NCBI GenBank assembly: GCA_963682055.1
Contig: OY821746.1
Span: forward strand, 10,627,992 to 10,691,991
Length of the DNA stretch: 64,000 nucleotides
Reading direction: 5' to 3'
Origin: Primula veris
Taxonomy: Eukaryota; Streptophyta; Magnoliopsida; Ericales; Primulaceae
Shown here: positions 31,465-41,942 of the stretch, one piece after another
How positions within the stretch are numbered: position 1 is the first letter of the stretch
How the letters are laid out: the number at the start of each line of letters is the position of its first letter
Position numbers and translations under genes: made by a program
The notes under the pieces: model-generated
The model's database searches: none
Told to the model about the DNA's origin: nothing
The model's input: only the letters and a program-made list of their open reading frames with translations

Positions 31465-31827
31465 ATGGCTCCCATCACTAGGTCCGCCTCTAAAAAGAAA
31501 GCCCTTATGGAAGAGGAGCCTACTTTTTTGCTACCTCGTCCCCCTGGTTTTGGGAAGAAGGATTTGACTCCTCTTCAACTAAAAGAAATTGAGATGTCAT
31601 GGCTGAAACATGATCTTATGTGTGCTCGGACTGAAGTGAGGAGGTTTAAACAATATTGGGACGAGGAGGGCACTGCTCCTTTCAAGGCCGAGCAAAAATG
31701 CGTGTCTCAGTCTTACGCCTTGAAACAGGCTGAGATGGCGATTTCTCGTTTGATTAGGGAGAAGGAGCGTCTGGAGGAACTTTTGGCGAAGAAGGATGTT
31801 GATATGGGGGATAGTTCGAAAAAGTAG
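31465..31827 (+). CDS. cargo ORF E: coiled-coil protein
   Basis: A 120-residue intronless frame starting MAPITRSASKKKALMEEEPT. After a basic N-terminus and a Pro-rich turn (LLPRPPGFGKKDLTPLQLKE) come helical segments to about residue 110 (AEMAISRLIREKERLEELLA), ending DMGDSSKK, similar in style to the tails of ORFs A and B. AATAAA follows at 31900-31905. Its start lies about 1.07 kb upstream of the spliced gene. Function unknown. Confidence 0.6.
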   Translation: MAPITRSASKKKALMEEEPTFLLPRPPGFGKKDLTPLQLKEIEMSWLKHDLMCARTEVRRFKQYWDEEGTAPFKAEQKCVSQSYALKQAEMAISRLIREKERLEELLAKKDVDMGDSSKK

Positions 31828-31899
31828 GATGGGTGTATTTTCTTGTAAATTTTTTTTCTTTTTCTGTTGTATTGTTTGTGTTTTCCCCCTTTGTGGAAG

Positions 31900-31905
31900 A
31901 ATAAA
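31900..31905 (+). terminator. AATAAA polyadenylation signal after ORF E
   Basis: Canonical hexamer 73 bp downstream of the stop codon. Confidence 0.5.
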
Positions 31906-32536
31906 ACTCTGTCTTGCACTTGATTCTGTCTATTCTATTTTATTTGATGTTTTTCTAGTATATACCGAACAATGTGCCCGGTTATCCCCCCGGAAAACGT
32001 TGTTAGACTTGACGCGTCATGCCGTCAGGCTAGGAACGGTCTTCGTCGACCTTGTTCGGTAGGCCCTTTGGGTAAGAAATGGTTGGGAGTCGAGAAACTT
32101 TATCGGGGGACATTCTCGGTGTGATAATATTGGTAGCGTACATGGGAAGCTTTTCGTGGTAGGGTCCACTGGCCGTTTATTTAGGTGTAATGATGTGAAC
32201 TGCCTTGGGTAGTGGGATATGCTTTGTCGTGGCAAAATCTGGAGCGTTTATATGTCACAAATAGCAGCGGTTGTTGACTTTTGTAGGGTTGGAAAAAAGG
32301 TAAACCTCTGTCACACGAAAGGACGGTTATTATTTTATTCTTTTTGTGACTCCACTCCTTTTTACTGTGCCAAGTAATCCCTTTTGGTTTTATCACAAAA
32401 TTTGCTGAAGAAAATATCCGTCTCTCTCTCTAAAGTATATTCTTCCCGCCAAAAATGAAAAGCGTTCGGCCGTGTGATCTAGGGTTTCGTGGTATTGTTT
32501 GAAAGACTTGCTACTATTCTCGCTTGCTTGCTCATA
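31906..32536 (+). other. spacer and presumed promoter region of the spliced cargo gene
   Basis: No ORF of note and no strong TATA box. Composition is less AT-rich than the flanks. It should contain the promoter and 5-prime UTR of the gene starting near 32537. Confidence 0.4.
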
Positions 32537-35500
32537 ATGATTACTGTAAGTGATTTTTCGTTCTCCCCCCCCCCCCCCTCCTTTTTTTTTTGTCAGGGGT
32601 TGTATTTGATTTGTCGTTATGGTCATTAGATGTGGCGTTGGTATATGGTTCAGGTTGTCTATATATGTTGGATGAGTCTTATGTATCTGGTTAATATGAG
32701 TGGGGGGGAGGGGAGGGGGGGGGGGGGGGGGTGGTGGCGCTCGTTATATTGATGTGGTTCTTGTTTGTGTAGTTGGTTAGTTATATTGATGGACTTTTGA
32801 TGATGTTTGGATAGGAAATTCTGAGCCAAAGTGTGGCCCAAGTTGGCACATTTGTAGAAAAGGATTTTAAGGAGATTGCCGGAATACCTGACAACATACA
32901 CATTCGGCTTCCTATTTCTGACGAGGAGGTGCTGGGATTTGTTCCTGCCGGCGAGGTAGCTGTGCGCTCTTCGGCATTCTTCACTGGGGGTCTTCGACTG
33001 CCTTTTACAAATTGGGTGGCTTCGTTCTTTGAGGCCGTCCAGATTGCTCCGGCCCAATTGGCCCTAAATGGTTACCGTACTCTGAATGGTATCCAAAGGT
33101 TATCGAAGTTGTCCGGAATACCGATTGAACTGAAGGATGTCTTCGGAGTCTATAGTTTGAGCTTTGAGCGTCGCAGCTCGTATCTGAAAACCTTGCATTC
33201 CTTTTGCCGGCTCGTTATCGGTTTGCCGGATACCAACAAAGAGCGCAATCTTGGTATTTTTATTGCGTCTGGTGAATGGGGTTGTCCGGGACACCAGATT
33301 CCTGGACCGGCTACCAATGCTCCCACTATGCCAGACCTCGGCGCTCCCAATGTAGAGGCTCTGTTACCTCTTTGGAAATGGTGGGGGCCTGGACCGACGC
33401 CGGATCCTGCGAGTCGTACTGCTCCCATGCTGCTCGGGTACCCTATGGGGTCGGTGACCAAGGGGAATCCCGCACCCGAGATCCCCAAAGAGCCTGAGGA
33501 GGAATTCTTGAAAGTGGTCCGGGCTCGAAGTGCTGCTCGGCTAGGGAAGAAGGCCGTTCGTTCTAAGCGTCGTGCATCTGACCCTGTCGTTGAAACAACA
33601 AAGAGGGCTAGGGGAACCGATACATCGGTTACCGAGGAGGATGTTAACGTTGGCTCGGGCGAGGGGGTGTTTGCTGCTTCCCAAGGGGATACCACCGAGG
33701 ATGCCTCTGCGCCGGGCAATGTATGTGTATATGTATTTTGATTTTCTTGTCTTTTGATTGTTGTCATTTTGTTCGCTAGTGCTTTGCTTTATTAGTCATC
33801 TTGTTTCAGCTACTGACTTCTCCATTGGTTACCCTCGCTCTTGCCCGGTCTATGGGTATTATTGTGTTTCAGGGGTCGATCGACGATGTATTCGGACATA
33901 TGAACCTCTTGACTAACATGGGAGAGGGTATGATGACTTTGCCTGTCATCTCACCTATCCCTACCGAGGATCCGATAGATCTGCCCGTTTGCTCGCCCCT
34001 CCGTACTGAGGAAGAGATCGAGCATAGGGCCCCTGAGATTGATCAGTTGGAGGAGGACGTGGGGGTGGAAGTGGAGGTCGGCAAGGAGAGTGTCGTGGAT
34101 GTTATGACGGGTGTCGAGGATGAGGGTCTCGACGGACCCGAGGAGGGGTTGGTGGAGGGGGTCGCGATGACCCGTTACATTGGTCGGTGTAAGGGGAAAT
34201 TGCTGGAGCAGCCCCAAGCTTTAAGGATGGGGTATACGGCTCTGAAGCCTCTTGTCTTCAAGGATGCCGAGGAAATAGCTGCTCGTCCGTTATTGTCGTT
34301 AATTGAGCAAGCCGGCAGTGATGCGCTCTGGGTAAATAAATAATTTTTTTTTTTTTTTTAATGGTGCATGTCTATTTTTGTTTTTGATGACAGGCTTTCT
34401 TGGGTTCCATTGTTCTGAGGGATCAGTGGAAGGCGCTCGAGGCTGAGAAAGAGGAGCTGATGGCCGAAAAGAAAGCCATAGTCGAGGAGAACGATCAGAA
34501 GATAAAGGATCTGCTTGCGGCTTTCGAGGCCGAGAAAGAGAAACTGGTCGCCGAGAATAAAACCCTGGGCGATAATTATGACAAGCTATCTGCGGACTTT
34601 CTGCACGTGACCGAGGATGTCGGTAAATTGATGGCTGAAAAAGGGAGCCTGGTCGTTAAGTATGACCAACTAGAGGAGGAGAACTTGCTGCTGGCGGAGG
34701 ATGTGGAAGCCGAAAGGGCTAAGGTGGCCGCTCTGAAAACGGCGCAAGCGGAGGAGCGGACAAGGTTAGCAATGATGGCTAATTTCTCCGTCTATTGCGC
34801 TCATGTGCGAGCGCTCAATTTTGCGAACGTTCCTGTATCGGATAGGGCGTGGTCGGAGTTGGTGTATCCCTGTCCGCAGGGTGCACCGCCGAAACCCTTA
34901 GACTGGGCGAATCTTCGTGAAGAGGAACTTCCCCGGCTACCCGGGCAGACAATTTCGACAGCGCTCCGTCCTCATTTTACGTCGGCCACGTCCACTCCTC
35001 GTCCTGATGCTACTGTTACTTCCCCACCCGCATCTCCTCAGGTGGAACCTTGACCATTTTTCTGATAGTATATATATATTTTTGTTGTTTTTGTATAGTC
35101 TTTTGGTATTAGAATTGTGGGTCTCTTTTGTATCTAGAAACATATTCTTTTGGGGAAGTGATAATATAGGTGCTGTGTTTTCTTTCTGTTGGGCCTTCTC
35201 GGATTAATTTCTTTTGAGGGTTGTCATATTTTGAAGAACGTGAAAACAAAATATTGTCAGGTATCACATAACCCCCTTGCTGTGGTGGTCTGGACCTCGC
35301 CTAGTCGTAGCGTAGGTGACGTTATAGATAATCTGGAAAGATCTAAGGCTGCCCTAACCGCGGAACTTAATTCTGCTCGTCATAAAGTCGAGGATCTGAA
35401 TATTCACATTTCAAACATGTCGATTCGGTTACGTGATTTGGGAGAGAAATTCAGCAAAAAGACCGCCCATTATACGGCAAATAAGGGTAAAGCGAAGGAA

Positions 35501-36648
35501 CTTCTCGGTGCCCTACGACATTCTCGTGATGAAGGCCGAGGTCGTGTGACGAGCTTGAACTTGGTCCTAGGGGCCATTTTTGAGGACGCGGACCTGCTGC
35601 TATCCTTTGCCAAAGCGTATTGGGCCCGAGTTCGCGCTTTAGAGGTGCTGGAGCATGTAAAAGGGATGAGTGGTGTGTCCCGGGCAGAGCGCATGGTTGA
35701 TGCGATGGCCGGGGTAACCGAGACCACTACTGCCTTGAACCGAGTCAACGCGGTCGTTCGTGAGCGTTTGGGGACGCAAATTGCTTCATTGCGAGATATT
35801 CATCTCGCCGATGTAGTAGAGACCTCGGCGTCTGTTAAGGGTTTATCAGATTGATAATCGAGTAGCTTGTTTTGTCGTTTTATTTGTAGCTTGTATGGAA
35901 ATGTTCGTTTTTTCTATTTTCGTCTTTTCGTTTCTTGCGGTTGTATATTCATCTCGTCTCGTTCTTCCCCATTTTTTTTTTTGTTTTGTTTTTATAGGCA
36001 CGTGCTACTACGTCGCACCAGGCTGGTTCTCCATGCCTAGTTAGCCCGGGGTTAGGACCTACTGGTGCTGCCTGGGACGAGGTCTCATCTGGTGTGGCTG
36101 GTGAGGTGCCTGACAAGTGGCCTTACATCGTTTTGATGGGCAAAAATGTCAAGTTGATCGACCAATGTGCTCGACTTCGGACAAAGCTGAAAATGCAAGC
36201 GGCCTCTTTTAGAGAATACGTTCGCCGTGCCGAGCACGTTGTTGAGGTTCAGGAGCGTCGTTTGGATCGATATTGGCGTGTAAAGGACAAATACTTCGGC
36301 AAATTAAAGTTGTTGGTAACCAAAGCCAACGTGTTGGTGACGTATTTCCGCTTGTCCCGAACCAGATACGATGCTTCCGCGGCTATGATCGAAGCTTGCC
36401 GTAATCTCCCCTTCGACGATGATCACCGTAAAGCGGCCTCAGATGCTCACGATCTCGCTAAAGAAGCCGAGTTCAACACGCGGCTCCAGACGCTGACTTG
36501 CGTTGGAGCTCATACGACCAATTTTGATGCCCTCATTTCTGAGGAGCGTTTTGAGGGTGATGAGTCGGATGGGAACACGACGACGGATGACGAAGAGATT
36601 GAGCTCGGTCAATTACCGTCGTGCTCCTCCTGTAGTAGCTCTTCTTAA
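32537..36648 (+). CDS. spliced cargo gene: gypsy-type transposon-domain protein with coiled coil
   Basis: Up to six exons joined by GT-AG introns in phase 0: 32537-32545 (MIT, followed by GTAAGT), 32815-33720, 33810 (or 33873)-34331, 34394-35041, 35261-35833 and 35998-36648, about 1,100 residues. A shorter form ends at the stop 35051-35053 (698 residues). Exon 2 (GGLRLPFTNWVASFF, then APAQLALNGYRTLNGI) resembles the putative gypsy-type transposon domain (Transposase_28) found in plant element-borne proteins. Exon 3 is very acidic. Exon 4 is a long coiled coil (KALEAEKEELMAEKKAIVEE). Exons 5 and 6 are helical and charged, ending DDEEIELGQLPSCSS. The last donor (GTTAAG) is weak, so exon 6 might be a separate gene. 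It is antisense to gag-pol and convergent with integrase. Function is unknown. Confidence 0.6.
32565..32731. repeat. C14 and G17 homopolymers in the first intron
   Basis: C14 at 32565-32578 and a G-rich block at 32702-32731 (G7, G4 and G17 runs split by single A) lie within 170 bp inside intron 1 of the cargo gene. The G block could form a quadruplex. Lengths may be inexact. Confidence 0.7.
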
Positions 36649-36939
36649 ATGAGTTTCTTTAGTGTCGATGATCTTCTTGTTGCCTCCGTAATGCGGGCGA
36701 GGACTATTTGTGTTATTTCTTTATTCCTGTTTTATACCTTTCCATTGTAGTATTGCTATTTGATTGATTGGATCGATTTTTCCTTGCTGATTCATTTGTC
36801 ATTTCCTTATTCCTGTTTTTGATATGCTTGTTGATATTTCATTGTTTAGTTTGATTCTCCTTCATTGTGTTAGCCATTTTGTATTGTATCGCCGCCATAA
36901 TGTCGACCTGAATTATTTCTTGCATTGTACCTGCATATG
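36649..36939. other. 3-prime end region of the spliced cargo gene
   Basis: No ORF. TTCCTTATTCCTGTTTT occurs twice near 36718-36820. No canonical AATAAA is seen in the first 150 bp. Confidence 0.4.
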
Positions 36940-37340
36940 AATTTCATAGTATTCCTAGGCGTTCCTTTGAAAACACGCCATTTAGGGAATTTCATAGTAT
37001 TCCTAGACGTTCCTTTGAAAACACGCCATTTACGGAATTTCATAGCATTCCTAGGCACTTCGGCCATGTTGGGAATTTTCATAGTATTCCTAGACGTTCC
37101 TTTGAAAACACGCCATTTACGGAATTTCATAGCATTCCTAGGCACTTCGGCCATGTTGGGAATTTTCATAGTATTCCTAGACGTTCCTTTGAAAACACGC
37201 CATTTACGGAATTTCATAGCATTCCTAGGCACTTCGGCCATGTTGGGAATTTTCATAGTATTCCTAGACGTTCCTTTGAAAACACGCCATTTACGGAATT
37301 TCATAGCATTCCTAGGCACTTCGGCCATGTTGGGAATTTT
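36940..37340. repeat. 87-bp tandem repeat between convergent cargo and pol genes
   Basis: About 4.5 units of 87 bp (GGG of the motif GTTGGGAATTTTC recurs at 37071, 37158, 37245 and 37332). Each unit is two related halves: 49 bp (CGTTCCTTTGAAAACACGCC) and 38 bp (CACTTCGGCCATGTTGGG), both opening with AATTTCATAG. The array begins with an extra long half. Because 87 is divisible by 3, both strands stay open and give 29-residue repeats, but neither has a recognisable start or domain. Tandem repeats downstream of pol are known in Tat-lineage elements and can seed satellites. Confidence 0.88.
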
Positions 37341-37449
37341 CATTTGCCTTCGCTAGACAGTATGATAATATATTTTATTCATTCAAAAAGACGAAAGATA
37401 ATGCCATTAAGCAGGAGGGGAAAGGTGGAACCTGTACTCGGAAGATTGC

Positions 37450-38640
37450 CTATACGTAGTACTTCTTTAGGTTAGCCACATTCCAAGAATTCTTTTCCCC
37501 TCGGCTACTGGCGAACAGTACGCTTTTGATTTTGTAAGAGACTGGACTCGTTTGCTTGACGATTTCGTATGGGCCTTCCCAGGTAGGGCTTAGTTTGCCA
37601 TGTATTTCATTGCGGGTATAGACCGTCACTCGTCGCAGCACTAGTTCTCCTATCATGAATTCTTTGGTTCCTTTTACTCTCTTGTCATAAATTTGCTTCA
37701 CGCTTTGTTGGTATTTGGCTAGGGTAAGGGCTGCTATCTCTCGTTTCTCGTCTATCATGTCTAGCTCTTCTCTCATTCTTTGTTCATTGTTTCCTTGCTC
37801 GACTAAAGTCGTTCGGAGCGTGGGTAGCCCGATTTCTGTCGGTATGATGGCCTCGACTCCGTATGCTAAGCTGAACGGGGTTTCCTTGGTGCCCGTCTTT
37901 GGTGTAGTTCGGCACGACCATAAAACGTTGAGTAGCCGCTCGGGCCACCTCCCCTTTGCTTGTTCAAGGGTGGTCTTGATGCCGTCTAATATTGTTCGGT
38001 TTGACACTTCGGCATGCCCGTTTCCTTGTGGGTATGTCGGCGTCGAATAGAATTTTCGGATACCTAGTTCCTCGTACCACAGCTGTAAATTGGCATCTTT
38101 GAACTGGGTTCCGTTGTCGGCGACGATTGCGTACGGTATACCGAACCTAGTGATGATGTATTCCCAAATGAATTGTTTGATGTTGCTGGCTTTGATTTCT
38201 CGGAGGGGTTTAGCTTCGACCCATTTGGTGAAATAATCCGTCGCGACGATCAGATATTCCACACTCCCAGGTGCCCTTGGGAGTTTTCCGACTAAATCAA
38301 TTGCCCATTGAGCGAACGGCCATGGTGCTGATACCGGGGTCATCATAGATGATGGGAGCCGTGGTATCTTGGCGAATCGTTGGCACTTGTCGCAACGTTG
38401 GACGTATGCATCGGCGTCTCACTTGATATAGGGCCACCAATATCCTTGGGTCACTGCCTTGTTTGCAAGGGATCGCCCTTTGATGTGTGCTCCGCAAGAT
38501 CCTTCGTGGAGTTTCTCCAAGACCGGCAGTTGTAGCTCGGTCGGGACGCATAGTAGATGGGGTCCCCGGTAACTGGATTTGTATAGTTTATCGTCCTCGG
38601 ATAGCCAGAAGCGAGGACTTTTCTTGTAATTTTCAGTGCT
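37450..38640 (-). pseudogene. Gypsy integrase, broken
   Basis: The zinc-binding N-terminal part reads FWLSEDDKLYKSSYRGPHLL to TQGYWWPYIK, then hits TGA (38421-38419) where relatives continue into a DAxxYVxRCDKCQRFA motif. The frame is otherwise open to 37450. The core from 38346 has WAIDLVGKL, VADNGTQFKD and GHAEVSNRTILDG, supplying D, D and E, and a C-terminal region follows. It would insert element DNA into chromosomes. The stop, plus a frameshift from the upstream RNase H near 38640, makes it non-functional as a polyprotein. Confidence 0.85.
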
Positions 38641-41213
38641 TTTATCTTGTCGGCCGGAAGCGTTCCATTTCGCAGATAACGAGTCATGTCCTCCATCCAA
38701 CCTAGTTCGTACTGTATCGACGTCACCCGGTCTACCCTTTTTATTATGCTCGGGGTCGGCAGTAGTTCCACTGTGATCGACCGGGTGTCGTTCAATGTTA
38801 ATGTCGAGGCTAAGGTGGCCAAGGCATCGGCATGTGCATTTTCGGTGCGATTGATTCTTACTAACTCGCACTGTTCGAAGGTTGCCATCAAGCTTTGGAC
38901 TTTCTCTTGGTAGAGGATCATTCTGTCATCTTTTGCTTGGTACTCGCCGATGGCTTGATTGACGATGAGCATGGAGTCTGAGCTTGCAATTAAGTGGGAG
39001 CATCCGAGGGACCGGGCAATGAGCATGCCGTTTATCATGGCCTCGTATTCTGCCTCATTGTTGGTAGCTCGAAAGCCCAGTTTTATGCTTTTTTTGATGA
39101 TTGCTCCCTCTCTAGACTTTAGGACGATCCTTGCTCCTGATCCGTCCTTGGTGGCTGATCCGTCGACATGTATCTGCCAGTGTGATTGTGGAGAGAGTGC
39201 CAAAGGCTCGTCATAGCCTTCGGTGAATTCTGCGACGAAATCGGCCAGGACTTGTCCCTTTATGGCATGACGGGGCGCGAACTCGATATGAAATTGGGAT
39301 AGTTCGACCCCCCAGGCGGCAACTCGGCCGCTAATGTCCGTCCGTCGAAGTGACTCTTTGATATGAAATTTTGTGTATACCCGGACCTGATGAGCTATGA
39401 AATAGTGTGGCAACTTTCTGGTTGCGACGACCAATGCCAGACACAGCTTTTCCAAGGGTAGATAACGTGTTTCGGCTTCGACCAGAGTCTTGCTGACAAA
39501 GTAGATCGGAAATTGTTCGCGACCTTCTTCTCTTAGGATAACTGCGCTCACAACTGTAGTGGAAACTGCTAGGTAGCATGCCAGAATGTCTCCTTTGTTC
39601 GGCCTTACTAGCAGTGGCAGTGTCCTCAAGTACTCTTTGAGATTGTTGAATGAAGCTTCACATTCCGGGTCCCAGACGAATTTTCTATCCTTCTTGAGTG
39701 ATTCGAAAAATGGCCGTCCCTTGTCTGCGGATCGGCTGATGAACCTGCTCAACGCGGCCATCATTCCCATGAGCTCTTGTACGTGTTTCTTATTCTTGGG
39801 CGCTGCAAGGTTCCGTAGAGACGTTATTTGATCGGGATTAGCCTCTATTCCTCGTCGGCTAACCATATGCCCCAAGAATTTCCCTTTGCTGATGCCAAAT
39901 GCACACTTGCTTGCGTTGATCTTTAGTTTGTGCTCGCCTAACGTCTGGAAGACGTCTTTAATGTCTTGGAGGTGAGATGTGGCCTTTTCACTCTTGACGA
40001 CCATGTCGTCAATGTATACCTCCATTGTTTTCCCTATATGATCTCGACATACCCTTGTTATCATCCTTTGGTATGTTGCCCCCGCATTGCGTAGACCGAA
40101 CGGCATTACCGTATAGCAATAATTTCCCAAAGGCGATATAAACGAAGTCTTTCCTTGATCTTCGCGGGCGAGGGGAATTTGATGGTATCCTGAGTACGCG
40201 TCAAGGAAGGTCATCCGTTCTGCTCCCGCAGTTGCGTTCACCAGTTGATCAATCCTTGGAAGGGGAAAGTGGTCCCTTGGGCAAGCTTTGTTGAGATTGG
40301 TAAAGTCTATACAGACTCTTTCCTTCCCATTCTTCTTAGGGACGACGACCGGGTTGGATAACCATTTGGGATAGTAAACCTCCCTTATGGCTCCTGCCTC
40401 CAATAGCTTTTGTACTTCAGCGATTATAGCTGCTCTGTGCTGTACAGACACTTTCCTGCTCCTCTGTGCTATTGGCTTGTACTCAGCGTTTACACTCAGG
40501 TGGTGGCATGCTGTATTGGGGTCTAGGCCCGGCATGTCTTTAGGACTCCAGGCGAATTTATCAATGTTGTTGAGAAGGAATGCTTTCAACTCCTCGGATT
40601 CTTGTTTTGGAAGGTTATCGCCAAGGAGGAAGTAGTGCTCCTCGTCCATATCAGGAATATACACCTTCCTAATCGTCTCTCCTACTTGTTCTTCGACTAC
40701 CCTTTCAGTTTTGCATATTTGGTTGATCAGCTTCTTTGTGCTGGAGGGTTGTTCCACAATGCTTCGTTGTTGTTGGAGAGTCGCGGTGATGTCTTCGCAG
40801 CGTCTTGAATCTTTTTGACATCCTCGGACTGTCTCGATCTCTCCTCTATCATTTGGATATTTGACCTTTTGGTGATAGGTCGAGGGTATGGCCTTCATGG
40901 CATGTAACCAAGGTCGGCCTAATATTGCGTTGTGACCGGAGTGGTCGTTGACCACTAAGAACTCCACGGGAACCGACACGGACCCGGTTGTGACACTGAG
41001 GACGATCTTACCCAACGGTTTAGTCGTTTCGGAGATGAATCCGATCAGTGTGACATCGGTAGGCTGTAGATCTTGCAGCTTGAGTTCCATCTTGTCGAAG
41101 AGCTCCTTGTACATGATATCACAAGAGGCTCCTTGGTCGACCAGTACCCTGCTGACTGTGTCTAGGCCGATTTGAACACGGAGGTTAATGGCGTCTCCAT
41201 GGGGGTAAATCAC
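38640..41213 (-). pseudogene. Gypsy protease, reverse transcriptase, RNase H and second RNase H
   Basis: An open frame of 920 codons runs 41213-38451, though its last 60 or so codons are out of the pol frame after the shift near 38640. The protease motif is LVDQGASCDIMY. The reverse transcriptase has KKNGKERVCIDFTNLNKACP, DAYSGYHQIPLA and VYIDDMVVKS. The first RNase H includes YFVSKTLVEAETRYLPLEK. The second RNase H, of the archaeal-like type specific to the Tat lineage, has HVDGSATKDGSG, NNEAEYEAMINGM and ENAHADALATLAS. It is separated from gag by an in-frame TGA at 41258-41256. Catalytic residues look intact within the segment. Confidence 0.9.
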
Positions 41214-41255
41214 CCCTTCTTCGTCAAGATCCGAGAAAGAAATGGGCGGATGTCG

Positions 41256-41924
41256 TCATGGTATGCATTGTCGTTTAGAGGTTGATGCTTGTGTTGCCTT
41301 GGTTACTTGGCCAAAGTGGGCCAGCTGCCGTTGTCGCGATCGTTCCCCGCCTGGGCCCTTGGGTCGTGACATATGAACGACTTTGATCGTTTTGCCTTGC
41401 CGGTTGTCGGATCCCTCGATGGCCAGTTGTTTGCCTTTATTCCCAGTTCCTTTGATGTACTTGGCTAGGTATCCTGCATCGCCCCACTGGTTCATTCTCC
41501 ATCGCAGGTTACGGCAATGCTCAGTGAGATGGCCGTGATCCTCGTGATATGCGCAGAAGAGCTTGGAATCTCTCTGATTGGGGGGAGAAATGATCGGTTG
41601 TGGTCGGGAATACCAACTTTCCCTGCATATATCCTTGAGGATATCTTCAGCAGATAGGTTGAAAGTGTATCGCAGCTCGACCGGTCCGGAAGCGTTTCGG
41701 TGTTCCCTCTCTTGGGGCCGACCTTGTTGAAACGGCTTGGGTGGCATCGGGTAGGTGAGCTGGAGCGGTTTATGTTCGTTGGTCGGTGTTGGGTACGAGA
41801 TCTGGAGCGGTTTGGGCTCTAGTGCTCGTGGTCGCTCTACCCTGCTATGGACCTCGGGATCTTTGCCCTTTCTGGTCGGTTGGAATGCTTCTCCCTGGTT
41901 ATTCCTAACTCTTTTGCGACCCAC
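41256..41924 (-). pseudogene. Gypsy gag C-terminal part (nucleocapsid region)
   Basis: Same frame as the upstream gag segment and the downstream pol, divided from them by TAG (41945-41943) and TGA (41258-41256). It contains a zinc-knuckle-like motif FCAYHEDHGHLTEHC. Basic and proline-rich elsewhere, as expected for an RNA-binding nucleocapsid. The stops fit C-to-T changes (CAG to TAG, CGA to TGA), but the ancestral codons are inferred. Confidence 0.82.
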
Positions 41925-41942
41925 CTGTGCCTCGTGGACCGA

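Noticed and set aside
33150..33767. 205-codon minus-strand ORF
   Set aside because: It is the shadow of cargo-gene exon 2, whose plus-strand frame has domain-like content and splice borders.
27842..36648. Endogenous pararetrovirus genes
   Set aside because: Coiled-coil proteins first suggested this, but there is no movement protein, coat protein or reverse transcriptase on that strand, and the region lies inside a Gypsy element with matched LTRs.
36870..37356. Repeat proteins of 143-157 residues on both strands
   Set aside because: Both frames are open only because the 87-bp tandem unit is divisible by three. No start context, domain or composition supports a real protein.
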